Shown piece after piece: positions 34,066-47,130 of a stretch of 64,000 bases of DNA. A program made the position numbers and the translations under genes. The stretch covers positions 62,001 to 126,000 of the forward strand of contig QANU01025319.1 in NCBI GenBank assembly GCA_003254905.1, given 5' to 3'. The notes below the pieces were generated by a model. That model was given only the letters and a program-made list of their open reading frames with translations. It was not told where the DNA came from and did no database searches. Each line of letters starts with the position of its first letter. Within the stretch, counting starts at the first letter, position 1. Source of the DNA: Nissolia schottii. Taxonomy: Eukaryota; Streptophyta; Magnoliopsida; Fabales; Fabaceae.

Positions 34066-37000
34066 ATGGTGAACGTGAATCAAGAACAAACCGTAGTGGT
34101 AGACCAGAATGAGGCGTCGCCGGTGAATCAACCAATTGTTGTTGGGCCACTAGCCACAACACAGAATCAACTACATGTCTTCATGAACCAACCACAAAAT
34201 CATGTGCATCAGGCAACGAATCACATGCATGTGATGAGCGATCCGATGAGTCCGTATTTCGTGCATCCTGGAGAGAACTCAGGAGCTTTGTTAGTCTCGA
34301 TCGTCCTTAATGCTCAAAATTACCACACTTGGGAGCGAGCGGTGAAGCCTGCTTTGAAGTCTAAGAACAAATTGAAATTTGTGGACGGAACAATCAGAAA
34401 TCCTGCAAGAAATCATTAATTGCATGCCGCGTGGGATAGATGCAACACCTATCTCCTCTCGTGGATCAATCATTCACTCAGTCCCGAGATTTATCAAAGT
34501 GTGATTTGGATTGAGGGTTGCTGTGAACTGTGGAAGGATCTCAAATATAGGTATCACCAAGGGGATGTTTTCACAACTGCTATTCTTCAAGAAGAGCTCT
34601 TTGCTATGAAGCAAGGTGAGTTGTCAATTACCAATTTCTTTACAAAATTGAAATCAATTTGGGAAGAATGATAAAGTTATCAACTGATACCTAGATGTTC
34701 ATGTGATGTTCCTTGTGAGTGTGGCCTAGGAATTGTTAGAACTTATAAAAAGAGAGATTATGTTGTGCGTTTCCTGAGAGGGCTGAATGAGCAATATGCA
34801 CACATTAGGTCACAGATCATGGTGATGAAACCTCTACCGGACATCAGTAGTACTTTTTCTTTACTCACTAAACAAGAAAAACAATCGAATTCTATTTGCC
34901 ATGACTCAGTTTCTTTGCATAGCAATGTTGGCAATGATAATAACTCAGAATAGAATAAGCAAAATTCAGGGCATAGCCACAATCATGGAGGTACAGGATC
35001 AAGAGTAAAACCTTCAGGGAGATGAGGTAGAAATAGTGGAGGTAGAGGACAAGCATCATCTAGATTCTGCATTTTCTGCAATACATCAGGCCATATAATT
35101 GATAGAAGCTTTCACAAGCATGGATATCCTCCTGGATATCCTGAACATTTGAAGTAGTCCAAGGCAAAGATTGCAAGGATCAATTGTATCATTTCAAAGA
35201 ATGGTGAAAGGGATTATAACACTGAAGATTGTTCACCTAGAAGGGATGCAAATCAAGAGGATGAAGGGGTTATTTTCACAAAGGAGCAGCAGATGAAACA
35301 CTTAGCACTTCTCCAACAATGTGAAGCACAACCATTAAAACACATTGTCAAAATCAAAGAAATAACAACACAACCCAGCACAAAATCCACCTCAAGTATA
35401 AAAGTTGTCCTGTCCTATACCCTGGCCAACCAAGAATGGGTTTTGGACACATGAGCAACAGCTCATGTATGTTACTCTCTGTCTAAATTTCATTCTTACA
35501 AGCAAATCTCTCGAATCTCAGTTCACCTACCTCATGGTACCAAGGTCCTTGCAAATATTTCTGGCAACATTATTTTTTCCAAGTCATTTTATCTTACCAA
35601 TGTCTTGTATATACCAGAATTCATATTTAACCACATATCTGTCTCAAAACTAATATCCACACTTGGCTGCCAGCTCATATTCTATGGTAACAAATTTGAT
35701 GCATAGGAACAGAATTCCTTAAAGACGATTGGAGCTGCTAACCTTCATGATGGTTTGTATGTGGTGCAATTGGGTAGTCCTTTAAAGCTTCCTGATGGCA
35801 ACAGAAATAAAGTCGGTACACACAAAACAATTATAAATTCTTGCAATTATGATAGTTTTGTGAAGGAATCTGATCTATGGCATAGGAGATTAGGACATCC
35901 TTCTCTAGATAAACTTCATTTGTTGCACAATAAATTTCCCTTAATAAAATGTGCAAATATTACTAAGCATTGTTCAACTAGTCATTTTGCAAAAATAAAG
36001 AAGAAACCCTTTTCTGCTAGTATTTCCACATCTTCATCTTGTTTTGATCTCATAGGGACCCCCTCAACATATGGACATGGATATTTTCTCACCATAGTTG
36101 ATGACAAGTCAAGATTCACATGGATTTTCCTCATGACACAAAAGTCAGAGGCTCAGGACTTGATAAAATCATTTGTAAAATTGATTGCAACTCAATTTAC
36201 ACAAATTGTTAGAACTATTCGGACTGACAATGGAAAGGAATTCATCATGCATGGTTTTTTTTTAAAGAAACTGGTATCTTGCACCAACCCTCATGTGTAG
36301 AAACTCCTTAACAAAATGCCATTGTTGAGAGAAAGCATCAAAGCATTCTTTCCATAGCAAGGTCACTCATTTTTCAATCATACATACCTTTATGTTTTTG
36401 GAATTTTGCTGTTAGTCATGTTGTATTACTCTTAAACAGGTTGTCTAGCACCAAAATTAGGAATCAATGTCCATATGAGGTTTTGCATAATAAATCCTCT
36501 GATTTTACTTTTCTTAAAATTTTTGGCACTCTATGTTATGCGACAACATTAACAGCACACAAAAAAAATTAGATTCAAGGGCTAGACAATGTGTTTTCTT
36601 GGGGTACAAAAGAGGGACAAAAGGCTACATTCTCTATGATCTTCAATCTAGCGAGTTTTTTCTTTCAAGACACGTTGAATTTTATGAAACAATTTTCCCT
36701 TATCAATCTGAAACCATTAAGGCACATTCATTAATTCAATCACATTCATCACCTCAATCGAGCCCCTCACATCAATTTTTTCCCCTAATTTTAATCCTCT
36801 CACTGATTCTGCAGAATCATCTGCAACTGCATCATCATCACTAATTTTTAATCAAAAATCCAACCAAAATAATCATAATTCCTTTGATAACTCATGCACA
36901 CCACCCACTAATCTCCATGCCACATCATCTCAGTTTCCTACTTGTGATCCTATTAGCATTTTTTATTCTATTTCTGCTGAGGATGTGCCACAACAACTTA

Positions 37001-38650
37001 ATTCCATCAAGAAATCCACAAGAACTATGAAACTTCCTTCCTATCTCCAAGAGTATCACTATCAATTGGCCACACAAGGTTGCCATCCAAAGTCTTTAGG
37101 TAGTTCCTTTCCTCTTTCACAGGTTATAAGCTATGACCATTTAAGTCCATCCAATAGGTCTTTTTCTTTAGTTATTTCCACTCAAATTGAACCTACTTGT
37201 TACAAAGATGTTGCGCAACATGATTGTTGGAGAAAGGCTATAGAGGCAGAATTGAAAGCTTTGAGTGATAATAATACCTGGATTTTAATTGATTTACCTC
37301 CTGGAAATAGAGCAATTGGGTGCAAATGGGTTTTCAAAATCAAATACAATCCTGATGGATCAGTTGAGAGACACAAAGTTAGGTTGGTGGCAAAGGGATA
37401 TAATCAAACTGGAGGCTTAGATTATTTAGAAACCTTTAGCCTAGCAGCCAAAATTACTACCATCAGATTAGTCATAGCCCTTGTTGCAGCAAATGGTTGG
37501 CATTTAAAACAGTTAGAGGTCAACACCGCATTTCTACATGGGGACTTATTTGAAGAGGTATACATGGCACCTCCTCCGCTGCAAACTTGTCAAATCTCTC
37601 TATGAGTTGAAGCAAGCTAGTTGTCAGTGGAACTGTAAACTCACTGCTACATTGTTAGAGTTAGAATTTTGTCAATCTCGTGCTGATTATTCCCTATTTG
37701 TTAAAAGAAACTCTGAAGGGTTCGCGACTATATTAGTATATGTTGATGATTTGTTCACAGGTAACAATATATCTGAGATCAATGTAGTTAAACACATGCT
37801 ACATAATCGGTTCACCATCAAGGACTTAGGGGATTGCAAATTTTTCCTTGGCATGGAGGTTTCCCGAAGTTCTTTAGTGATAGCATTGTTTCAGTGGAAA
37901 TATGGGTTAGAGCTTGTCCAAGATGTTGGTTTACTTACTTCTAAACCTACTTCCACTCCCTATGATGCAAATAGCAAGTTACACAAGGATGGCTTTGCTC
38001 TCTTTAATGACCTTCTGGTTACAGGAGGCTTATTGGGAGACTCTTATATTTGACTAGCACTCGTCCTGACTTATCATTTGTTGTAAGTCAATTGAGCCAA
38101 TACTTAGCTGCACCCATGGTGGAACATCATCAAGCAGCCCTGAGAGTCCTGAAGTATGCCAAAGGTGCTCCTGCACTTGGTTTATTTTTTCCTACTGATT
38201 TGGATCGAAAACTGACAGCCTTTACTGATGTTGATTGGGGATCATGTCCAGACACCCGTCATTCAGTTACAAGGTTCTATTTCTTCTTTGGCTAGATGAT
38301 CAGGAAAAGCAAGAAACAACCTATTGTATCTCGAATTTCTTCAGAAGCTCAATGGCTCCATTATCTCTTGCAGGATTTGAGTATATCCCTTACTTCTTCC
38401 ATCACGTTTTTTTATGACAACAAATCTGCCATCCACATTGCAAGCAATCCGGACTTTCATGAGAGAACCAAACACATTGACATGGACTATCATAGTGTTC
38501 GTGATCGTATTCACTCTGGACTTCTCCATCTTCTTCGCATCTCTACCAAACAGCAAACGGCTGATATTCTCACCAAGCCACTATATCCTAGTCCATTTGC
38601 TTCCATGTTGTCCAAGCTTGGCCTCAAAGACATTTTTCGACCAATGCTTG
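34066..38650 (+). pseudogene. copia-3 gag-pol remnant
   Basis: The gag start is ATG at 34066 and gag is interrupted by a stop at 34417. The zinc knuckle near 35068 has lost its last Cys (CIFCNTSGHIIDRS). In the protease near 35440 the DTGA motif is broken by a stop in place of Gly. Gag-pre-integrase (LWHRRLGHPSLDKL) is near 35875, and the integrase core (IVDDKSRFTWIF, RTDNGKEF) is at about 36095-36245. Reverse transcriptase runs from 37200 to 38050, with YVDD near 37740 and a frame break near 37580. RNase H runs to about 38630. Many stops and shifts; no active product. Confidence 0.88.
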
Positions 38651-38659
38651 GGGGAGGGG

Positions 38660-38980
38660 GAACACGTGACACCACAAGTTTTGTTAACTTGAGTAGCTGT
38701 CAATTGCTAGTTGTTAGTTAGCTGTTATTTGTTAACTTAATTAATCTATTAGCTATTACACTAGTTAGTTAGTTTGTTAGAAATTCAATGTAAATTAATT
38801 TCTCCTTTCATTTGCATTTACTCCCCAACTTTGTATATAAACCTGAGATAGACATATTGTACAATTGAGTTGATTCATAATATCAAGAAGCATATTCTGA
38901 GCAATCTTTCTCGAGTCTTGTTTCCTTGGTACCAAAACTTATTCATGGTTTTCCTTCACTATCAGTTTCTTCATTTCTTA
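38660..38980 (+). repeat. 3' LTR of copia-3
   Basis: Partner of the 5' LTR without the MITE, preceded by a G-rich polypurine tract and followed by GTTAA. Confidence 0.88.
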
Positions 38981-39404
38981 GTTAACGAGTGTCTTTAGGG
39001 TACTTATTAAGAAATTTAAAATAAAATATTTTAAAGTTTTTAATGTTTTTATTATTTTAAAGACTTAATTTTTTTTATTTTTTCAATAAAAATTTACCAC
39101 TTTAATTTTAACAAGGGTCTTGTTAATAAAGCCCTAAAAAGAAAATAACTATCGAGACAAGCATGATCATTCTCAAACGTGTCTTTACTAAAGTGCATGA
39201 GTTCAAAATAAAATTTCTTTATTCATACTTTATGAAAAATATAAAAACTGACAATTTTTTTTTTGGGTATTAAAACTGTGCCAATAACACCCTTAACAAA
39301 TTTGACTTTCTTGGGAAAGATTAAAAAAAAGCCTATTTTAAAACAAAACTATTTACGTGATTTTGGATTACATTTAATTCATGATCCTAGAACCTTAGGA
39401 ACAA

Positions 39405-41062
39405 TTAAGTTCTTATTTTTATAAGTTTTTAAATGATATAAATAAAAGATCAATGGTTGATAATATTTTTAAATCACAAATTATATGTAATTTAACATTA
39501 TATAAGTATTATTCTCTTTAGAGAGAGAGGGAGAAAAATAAAGGAGATAAAAATCCTTTTGTTTTTACTAAAAAGGTAGATCATTCATCATTCATTTATA
39601 TAATCATATCATATTAATATGATTATTCACCCTCAAATGATCGGTGAATGATGAAAATACCATGCCCTTTTTATCTAAATAATGGAGGATGTGAGAAATT
39701 AAGGAAGACAACCGGGAAAGGTAAAAGCGCAAAAGCACATTCAAATTAAGAAACATGAAAATCATGGTACTGACAATTTTCCTAGNNNNNNNNNNNNNNN
39801 NNNNNNNNNNNNNNNNNNNNNNNNNNNNNNNNNNNNNNNNNNNNNNNNNNNNNNNNNNNNNNNNNNNNNNNNNNNNNNNNNNNNNNNNNNNNNNNNNNNN
39901 NNNNNNNNNNNNNNNNNNNNNNNNNNNNNNNNNNNNNNNNNNNNNNNNNNNNNNNNNNNNNNNNNNNNNNNNNNNNNNNNNNNNNNNNNNNNNNNNNNNN
40001 NNNNNNNNNNNNNNNNNNNNNNNNNNNNNNNNNNNNNNNNNNAAAAAAAAAAGTTGTTCACAATGTAATTAGAGAAAGGTTAATAAGTGCTTTTAGCTGG
40101 ACACTTGGAATGTTAATTTTTTTTTTTAACTTTTTAGTAAAATCTTTATTCTTTTTAATTCCTTAACGGGTGGTTTAACGTTAATTAATGAACAAAGATA
40201 GTCTACAATTAATTTTAAACTATGAAGAAATACAAATACACGAAGAAAAAAAAAGCGAAGTAAGAATGTGAGCCAGATTTGTACAATAATTAAGATTAAA
40301 AAACAAATGTCATTGAAAACAGTACAAAATTATCCTTTTTTTTCTCAGTTAAACCATAATCATTAGAGTTTTATTTTCAGAAAATTAATTCGACCTAACT
40401 AAAAACCCTCTTATAGGAGGTAGGGATCTAAAAAAATACATTTATTGATATATTTAATAATTACAACTAAATTAAGGACATTATTGAAAAAAATATATAT
40501 TAATACTACCTTGGAACTCTAAATTGGTCCAAAATGGACAAGTATATTGAAATCAATGTTGTATTTTATTTTCATTTTAAGAAAGTAATATTTTTCTATT
40601 AATAATACTTAATTTTGTAGTTTTTAATTTTTTTAAAATAATGTTAAAAACTAAAAAAAGTTACAACTTTATTTCATAAAAATTAAATTAATAAAAAAAT
40701 TAAAAATAATAATACTCTTATGATAATTGTTCCATCTACTTTCTAATATTTGTTAAATTGATCAGATACATTGATTTATCAATGTGCTGCCAATCGTACG
40801 AGTTTACAAAAAAGAGTTTACATAAGTGTTAACTCATTTTGTGTAGTAAAATCGTAAACTCATTAGAGTTTACGAGTTAACTCGAGAGTTTAATAACCAT
40901 GCTTAATTCTACTGCATTCAGAATTCTGCCGCGCTATAAAGTATGCTTTGAAATGCTTCTTAATTTCATGCCCAAGAGACCATAGTCCACAGAAATCAGC
41001 AGCAAGATCATTAGGGTTCACAGAAGCAGCACTCCGTTGCATAATGGCTTTTCAGTGTTCCT
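39405..41062 (+). repeat. Arm 2 of inverted duplication
   Basis: This is the reverse-complement relative of 30797-32650 and ends at the MAFQ start of a CPS-like first exon. It contains the N gap at 39786-40042, so part of the arm is unseen. It is diverged but clearly alignable, with runs such as CTCTAAATTGGTCCAAAATG shared. Confidence 0.8.
39786..40042. other. Assembly gap (257 N)
   Basis: Unsequenced run inside arm 2 of the inverted duplication. The real length is unknown. Frames called across it are artefacts. Confidence 0.95.
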
Positions 41063-41222
41063 TCCATCTCAAACCAAAACCGGAATTCGACCAAATATCT
41101 GGGACCAAACTAGTGTCATGGGAGCATCATCCATAAGTCCTTGTTACCGAAGGCCTAGTCTGTGTAATTTTACACCATCTAGCACACTCACCATTGAGCC
41201 AAAGCCAACAACACGTGATTGA
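41044..41222 (+). pseudogene. CPS-like first-exon remnant
   Basis: The sequence around the ATG at 41044, including about 22 bases before it, matches the CPS start (CACTCCGTTGC..AATGGCTTTTCAG). Reading from this ATG gives MAFQCSFHLKPKPEF and continues to a stop at 41134-41136. A second frame carries on to 41222 with a Ser/Thr/Pro-rich plastid-targeting character, suggesting one frameshift near 41117. No later CPS exon was found downstream on this strand. It is either a duplicated fragment or the last trace of a full second CPS copy. Beyond MAFQ the residues differ from the CPS at 23-31 kb. Confidence 0.6.
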
Positions 41223-41229
41223 CAACACA

Positions 41230-42157
41230 TGTATAGAAGTCCTCATTTTGGAACTTGAAAATTGGGAGTAGGAGTTGTAATGTCTTATCGTAGAAAGAAT
41301 GGGGACAGTCAAATAGCATAAATGCATCTTTAGTGTTCCTTCCTTTTTAAAAGTGCAGAAATTAGCTTAGTAAACGTATCATAAACTTGTCTTTTATGAC
41401 TTTCTGTCTTAAAGGTATAAGAATTAGTTTAAGAATTATTTTGAGATTGAGATAGTTGTAAGTTTTTTTGTATTGAAATCTTGACATTTTAATTATAATA
41501 GTTTTGATATCATATCAAGTTACCATCTTTCTAAAAAATTTAAGCTGATAGGTAAAGACAATTAAATGATTTTATGTCTCCTTATTTATCTATTCTATCT
41601 TAGCACATCTAATTCTCCTAGAAGATAAATAACAACAGGGCAAAGCAAGGACCGCAAAAACCCCATAAACAAAGTTAACGAAAAGGCAGATGGAAGCTAA
41701 ATGCAATGATTGACATTCCTATTACCGGGAAGAAGTGGATACCCTTTTTCCTGCGAGCTCCGAGTAGATAGGTAAGATGCTCATTCTCTAATCCACTCCA
41801 ATCTATATATTATCACAGCAAAGTCGTACGTGAAAACCACAAAATAAAAATGAAATCTATTTTAGATCACATATCCAAAATATTTGGTCATTACCAATAA
41901 GGATGTTAGTGTAGCAACAGAGGCACACTATGACTTAAAAACATGACATCAGTTGAATTATTAAAAAAGACACCAGTTAAGAGTCTGTCTATACTTAAAT
42001 GGATTAGTCTCTTTTGCTGTTAATAAGAAGAGGACCCTGACAGCGAAAAACAAAATAAGTTCATTTCATTTGCCGAATATCAAGTCATTAATGTTTAAAT
42101 AATCATAAAATCATGAGATAAAATTGAAAACTATAGGAACTCTTTCAAATATAATAA
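41230..42157. other. Gene-free DNA after the CPS remnant
   Basis: Searched for further CPS exons (SAYDTAW, DxDD and neighbouring blocks) and found none. No other gene or named repeat was seen. Confidence 0.5.
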
Positions 42158-42384
42158 GAGTTCTGCTACACGTACGTCAAAAACCATACACCATACATAC
42201 ACCTCGTATTTATATACATAAAGTTTGTGTTTTAACTCATGTAATGTTTGTGCACTTAATTAAATATAGTTGAGAGTATTATTTACAAGTTTGTAATGTT
42301 TGTGCACTAGTGATAATAAAGTTTGTGCATTATTAATGGTGTATGTATGAGTGTATGAAATTGAGTGTACATGTAGCATTTTTG
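42158..42384 (+). mobile_element. 227-bp MULE-type MITE, copy B
   Basis: It is flanked by a perfect 9-bp duplication ATATAATAA (42149-42157 and 42385-42393). It starts GAGTTCTGCTACACGTAC and its other end, in reverse complement, reads CAAAAATGCTACATGTAC. Same length as copy A at 33631-33857, in opposite orientation. Non-coding. Confidence 0.88.
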
Positions 42385-42393
42385 ATATAATAA

Positions 42394-42810
42394 ACACGTT
42401 CAGATTTGCGACTCTTTTCAGCTAAATTATCAATCTAATGAATTAATTGCAAGAAGGACTTGCTTATATCAGGTGACCTCATGAAACAAACATCAACACT
42501 TCATGTGATACATTATCAAGGTCTCTTCAACATATCAATACGGGCTAACTTTTTTCTTCTTCCAAATTCACACACACACGTATGTTTTTGGAACAAAATC
42601 AGTATCATTCTACAATATTCACATTTGTAACCAATACTAAAACTACATAAATATCACGATTTTTTTATTAGTAAAAATTAACCACATATAAGTCAAAAGT
42701 AGTACCATCTTATCAGCTGTGAAGAACATTTTCAGCGTAGCTGCAACCTGCAAGTTTGCCTACGGATAGAGCTGCAAGAAAGTAGAGTAATGAAAGTAAG
42801 AAATAATCAA
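42394..42810. other. Gene-free DNA between two MITEs
   Basis: Nothing coding or repetitive was recognised. Confidence 0.5.
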
Positions 42811-43110
42811 GGTGGGTTCTATGGTGCCCTAGGGGGCACCATGCCCTAGCTCTCCCTTTAAAAAATATAATTTAGCATTGTATCAATTCAAACATTGTCA
42901 AATAATCATAATAATGTTCATAATTAAACTTTAATTTATATATGTTTAGTTACGTAGTTTTTCTTATTTTTATTTTCAAAAATCAAATCCCTAAATTAAG
43001 ATATTATTATAAATATTCTTATGATTATTTGAGTACTTATAAGTTGATACAGTGCTAAATTGTATCTTTTAAATGAAGAGGATCCTAAACCCTAAACCAA
43101 AGAATCCACC
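42811..43110. mobile_element. Palindromic MULE-type MITE, copy 2
   Basis: It begins GGTGGGTTC and ends GAATCCACC, an almost perfect terminal inverted repeat, and is bounded by an exact 9-bp duplication AATAATCAA (42802-42810 and 43111-43119). The two halves are inverted relatives. Copy 1 lies at 8013-8391. It carries a TGGTGCCCTAGGGGGCACCA hairpin near the left end. Confidence 0.85.
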
Positions 43111-43119
43111 AATAATCAA

Positions 43120-44340
43120 TTCATAAAAAATAATCTTATTATTTAATCAAAAAATATTTGAGAATTTTGTGAAGGAGTTGTTTCATCTGATTCATTACCA
43201 TTAGGGTTTTTGGAATTGCGATGAGTTATTGGGGAAATCCAAGATCGAATTAGGGTTTGAAAGGCGAGGAAAACAAGTCTCTGTCACCTTCCTACAAAAG
43301 TTGATATTCTCCATTCATTGTTTTTCACTGTCTCACTCACTATCACAAGAGAAGATAACTTGTGTGAAACAAATCAAAGCAAATAAAAATTAAATGAGAA
43401 TAAAAGAAAGCAGAAAAGGTAAACAAAATAAATTATAAGATCAAATATTTAAGAAGCAAGCAAGGGAGAATATACCGTGGATCCTTGTCGGGGCCTGCCA
43501 CAGCGATCGGACATCGTCGCCAGCCTCCTTGAATGGCCTGGAGAATTTGCTGGAGCGAAAAACCAACTTCCTAAGAGACATGGTTGAGAAAGAAGGAAGA
43601 CTCGATCTGGTATTTTTGGCAGATTAGGGTTAAGAAGAAGTAGAGAATTTTTTTGAGAGAATATATATAGAAATTATTTCCTATAATTACAATCTTAAAA
43701 TTATGTCCGATTCGGTTCGCTTTATGGATCGGATTTTTGAACCGACACGATCCGGTCGAGTTTGCAGTTCTTAAATGGTTGAGCTCAAAAAATCCCATAT
43801 TTTGCAAAAATAGGATACAAAGTCATAACCATTAAGGAGAAACGCAACCTAACCACTAGACTAATTGTGATGTTATCCATTGTGTACCCATTCTAATTTA
43901 TATTTTAAACCTAATGTGTGTTTTCAGAAATGTATCGTGTAACAATTATATATATTTTATGCCAAAACCAACAAGTTGTTGGATGAACAGTAAGTAGCCT
44001 GATCTTCTAATGAAAGCATAAGTTTGATTTTTGAAAAACGTACTTATTGGGAGGTGTTAATACTTCATTCCCAAAATTGCAAGAACAACGTCTTCCGCAA
44101 TTTATAAGTTTATAAAAAAAATATTTTATACCAAAAACGTGTTAAATTATCAATTATTTGTGGCATTTTATTGTGTTTATTAAAATTTTAATATATTTAT
44201 TTAATTATATTTGGTTCAACGATTAAACCAATCCACTGGTTGGACTACTGACCCGATGTTTTGACCATGTAGATCACCAAATTGAGTTTGATAACTATGG
44301 TATCAAATGCATCAAATTAGATTTCAACTAACCTTATCTG
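43120..44340. other. Old transposon debris, no gene
   Basis: Phrases such as AACCACTAGACTAATTGTGAT (43854 on) and GGTTGGACTACTGACCCG resemble interiors of decayed class II elements, but no termini could be paired. The stretch at 43470-43660 is GC-richer with a short open frame on the minus strand; no family was recognised. Confidence 0.35.
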
Positions 44341-44344
44341 TAAT

Positions 44345-44632
44345 TATTTTGGATGTTAAATATTATTATTTTTTATTAATATTAATATTATTATTACGAT
44401 TTTATTACTTATTATTATTATTAACATTATTATTATTATAAGTATTATTAATATTATTATTATTATGATTACTATTAATATTTTTATGATTAATATTATT
44501 TATTATATTACTATTATTTATTTTATTATTAATATTATTTTATTTTTATTACGATTAATAATATTATTATTTTATTAATAATAATAATAATATTATTATT
44601 GTAATTATAGTTATTATTATTATTATTCGATG
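44345..44632. repeat. Imperfect ATT/TTA trinucleotide tract
   Basis: Nearly 290 bases of interrupted TTA/ATT repeats, of a length likely to be polymorphic. Confidence 0.9.
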
Positions 44633-44649
44633 ATTTCTTATTTATTGCA

Positions 44650-46330
44650 CTCTTATCAAGTCTGATCCCAACCTCATAGGCTAGATTAACTTATCCATTA
44701 AAATGATGAATAAAGAGTCTTTAATATTAATGGATTAATGACACACACCAAAACGTCATTAATTTTAGTGCACGATCAAATAATAATTTATAAACTAAGA
44801 AAACCCCAAAAACGTAGTACAAGGGCTAACCTATGTCGTCTCTAAGGAAGTAATTTCCAAGCCAATTATAATTACAATTAAAAAGGGGTTTTGGATTAAT
44901 GAATATAAATAAAAAGAAAGCAAAACGAAAGTAAGTCAACAATGATAAAAAACAATATCCTGCATACGACTTTTCTAGATCAAGGATTAATTGTCATTGG
45001 TTCCTAATCAATTATTCATAAGAGGGGATGTTGTTTATTAGTTGAAATCTCTAACTAATACGCAATTCACTTAAGAGACTATGATCGTCAATCCCCTAAG
45101 CATTAATTAATACAAGAATTAAAACTAAGATCTCAACATTTAAAACTCATATCAATTATGTCTCAATTGTACAACCTAATTAAATCTAATTAGTCCCCCA
45201 AAAAGTTCTCAAATCCTAAATCAATAAATTCTACAATCGTCAAAATCTACCAACCTAGAATTAACCCTAACCAACAACATGTGATCGCTATATTACTAAT
45301 TAGAGGTGGAATAAATCATAAATAAACATTAAGCATAAGACATCGAATTAATTCTAATCTAGAGTTACCGCATGCAAGATATTAAGAAACTACTCGTCCA
45401 TGGATAGAGGATAAAGGCTAATAAATAAAAACAAGAAAAGAGTATCAAATAATGGAGAATTGAAATAACAAAACCTGAATAAAAGAACGAAAGAAATTCA
45501 CAAATAGTTGGGAGCTTATGTTGTCAATGCGAGTGCTCCAACAATCCTTGAATAACTAATAATTAAGCACTACTAACATAAACCTAAAGTGCATAAAATA
45601 AAAGGAAAAAGTGCAGAAAATAAAAGTGGAGGCTAAGTATGAAGTTCTGTCCAAGTTGTGGAGAGAGGATATCTATTTGTAGATGATTGACACAAAGTGG
45701 GAGTAAATCCCATACTTTCAGCACATCAGTTAGTAAAATCGCGATAACTTCGGCTACAAATATCGGATTGAGGTGATTCAAATCTCTAATTAAATCTAAG
45801 AGATAGATCTACAACTTTGTAGTTGAGGTCAAATCGATATTCAATCTCCATCCTGGCGAAAAATCTGTGGTAAAGTCAGCATTAAAAAATCCTTAGCAAA
45901 TCTTTGACCAAATCTTTTTGAATTTGAATTTAATCTTGCATTTATTGATCTAAATCTTCTCTTCAAATATCTTCTTCACAATTTATATCTTATCAAATCT
46001 CCTTTAAATCTTCATTGATCCTCTTGACAATTTATTTTCTGCAATTAAAATAGAAAACTAAAAAAGAACAAAAGAAATCTACATTTTAAGATAAAATAAT
46101 GCTTAAAATTGCATTTTTCTCAATTTCTCACAAAAGAGGATAATGTGCAAATCATATTAATTAAGCATTAAAACTACACATTTTTAGTATGTAATGTTCA
46201 ATTATAGAATAATAAAATAGGTTATAAAATCCACTATCAATTAGCTTATCCAATATGGTATGTTCACCCAACACTAGATAAAGCAATAGTAAACTAGATA
46301 AATTTATCCAATTCGGCCTAATTCGACGTG
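44650..46330 (-). mobile_element. Non-coding retrotransposon debris
   Basis: About 1.7 kb without an open frame. It reads like the untranslated part of a large gypsy-type element, judged by style only. The segment 45715-45845 is the reverse-complement relative of the insert in the copia-1 integrase, showing it belongs to a dispersed family. Ends and orientation are uncertain. Confidence 0.4.
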
Positions 46331-46639
46331 TCAAACGGGCTCGAAAGTTTTAGACGTTTATTATGGATGTTTATTGGATTATGTAATGGATCTCTTTAAA
46401 TATTTGCTCAAGGTTAACTTACAATGCTAACCATCAAGCCTGCGAATGCTTCTTTACATATCGAATTTCTTAAATACCTTTTTCTTGTTATTTCTTAAAT
46501 ATTTTTATGATACAATTAGTCACTTATTTGTGGTTTATTTGAAGTTAATATAATTTCTTTTAAGTAAAATTATTGATAGTTTAGTTAAACAAATAGTTAG
46601 TTAATAATAGTTATGAGACAAGAAAGTAAAATAAACTTA

Positions 46640-46920
46640 GTGGCAGTTTGACGTGCAAATGCTTTCTTGTCTATTGTTTTCTTGCGGTTTTGAACTGCCG
46701 CTAAAACTAATAAACCGTTGCAAAAAGAAATTGTCATTGCAAACCACTGCTAATTAGGAAACAGCAACAGTTGTTCCAGTCGTCATCAATAACCGTTTTT
46801 AAAGGGTTTTAGTACAGTATAATACGCAGTCGTTTTCAAACTGCTGGTAACCCATTTAGCGACTATGTGGAATCGCTGCTAATATCAAATTAAACCATCC
46901 ACAAATTTGTTGTGGTGAAT
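46640..46920. mobile_element. CACTA-like subterminal repeat remnant
   Basis: It holds clustered short repeats around TTGCGGTTTTGAACTGCCGC, AAACCGTTG and CAGTCGTTTTCAAACTGC, the same type as at 13415-13480 and 60480-60620. A TTTTAGTACAGT stretch near 46808 may be a worn CACTA end. Boundaries are loose. Confidence 0.4.
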
Positions 46921-46955
46921 TATCTATGTACGGTTCTCATTATTATGATTCTCTT

Positions 46956-47130
46956 AAGAGTAATACTTTAGCCTCTTAAGTCATCGTAACTTCTCCTTAA
47001 CTATTAAATGAGGTCAAAAATTAGATGTTTATTAGAATTTTACGACATTAAATACATCTACTTTTATTACCTCATTTAATAGTAGGAGAAAGTTTATGAA
47101 GATAAGTTAGGAGATTTAAGCATTACTCTT
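46956..47130. mobile_element. Short MITE
   Basis: The terminal inverted repeats start AAGAGTAAT at both ends and extend through TCTCC and ACTATTAAATGAGGT blocks, about 175 bp overall. The flanks have similar TTCTCT words, but no exact target duplication could be fixed. Confidence 0.6.

Larger units (their letters stand above)
33401..38980 (+). mobile_element. Full-length but inactive Ty1/copia element (copia-3)
   Basis: LTRs at 33401-33964 and about 38660-38980 are flanked by an exact 5-bp duplication GTTAA (33396-33400 and 38981-38985). All copia domains are present in order: gag, protease, integrase, reverse transcriptase, RNase H, and a G-rich polypurine tract (38650-38660). The 5' LTR is longer only because a 227-bp MITE sits in it. 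The frame is broken by many stops and shifts. The LTR edges read TAA...TTA rather than TG...CA; if TG at 33408 is the true start, the target duplication is lost. The element sits in the spacer of the CPS inverted duplication. Confidence 0.9.

Noticed and set aside
39755..40072. Open frames of about 100 codons on both strands
   Set aside because: They are made almost entirely of the second N run.
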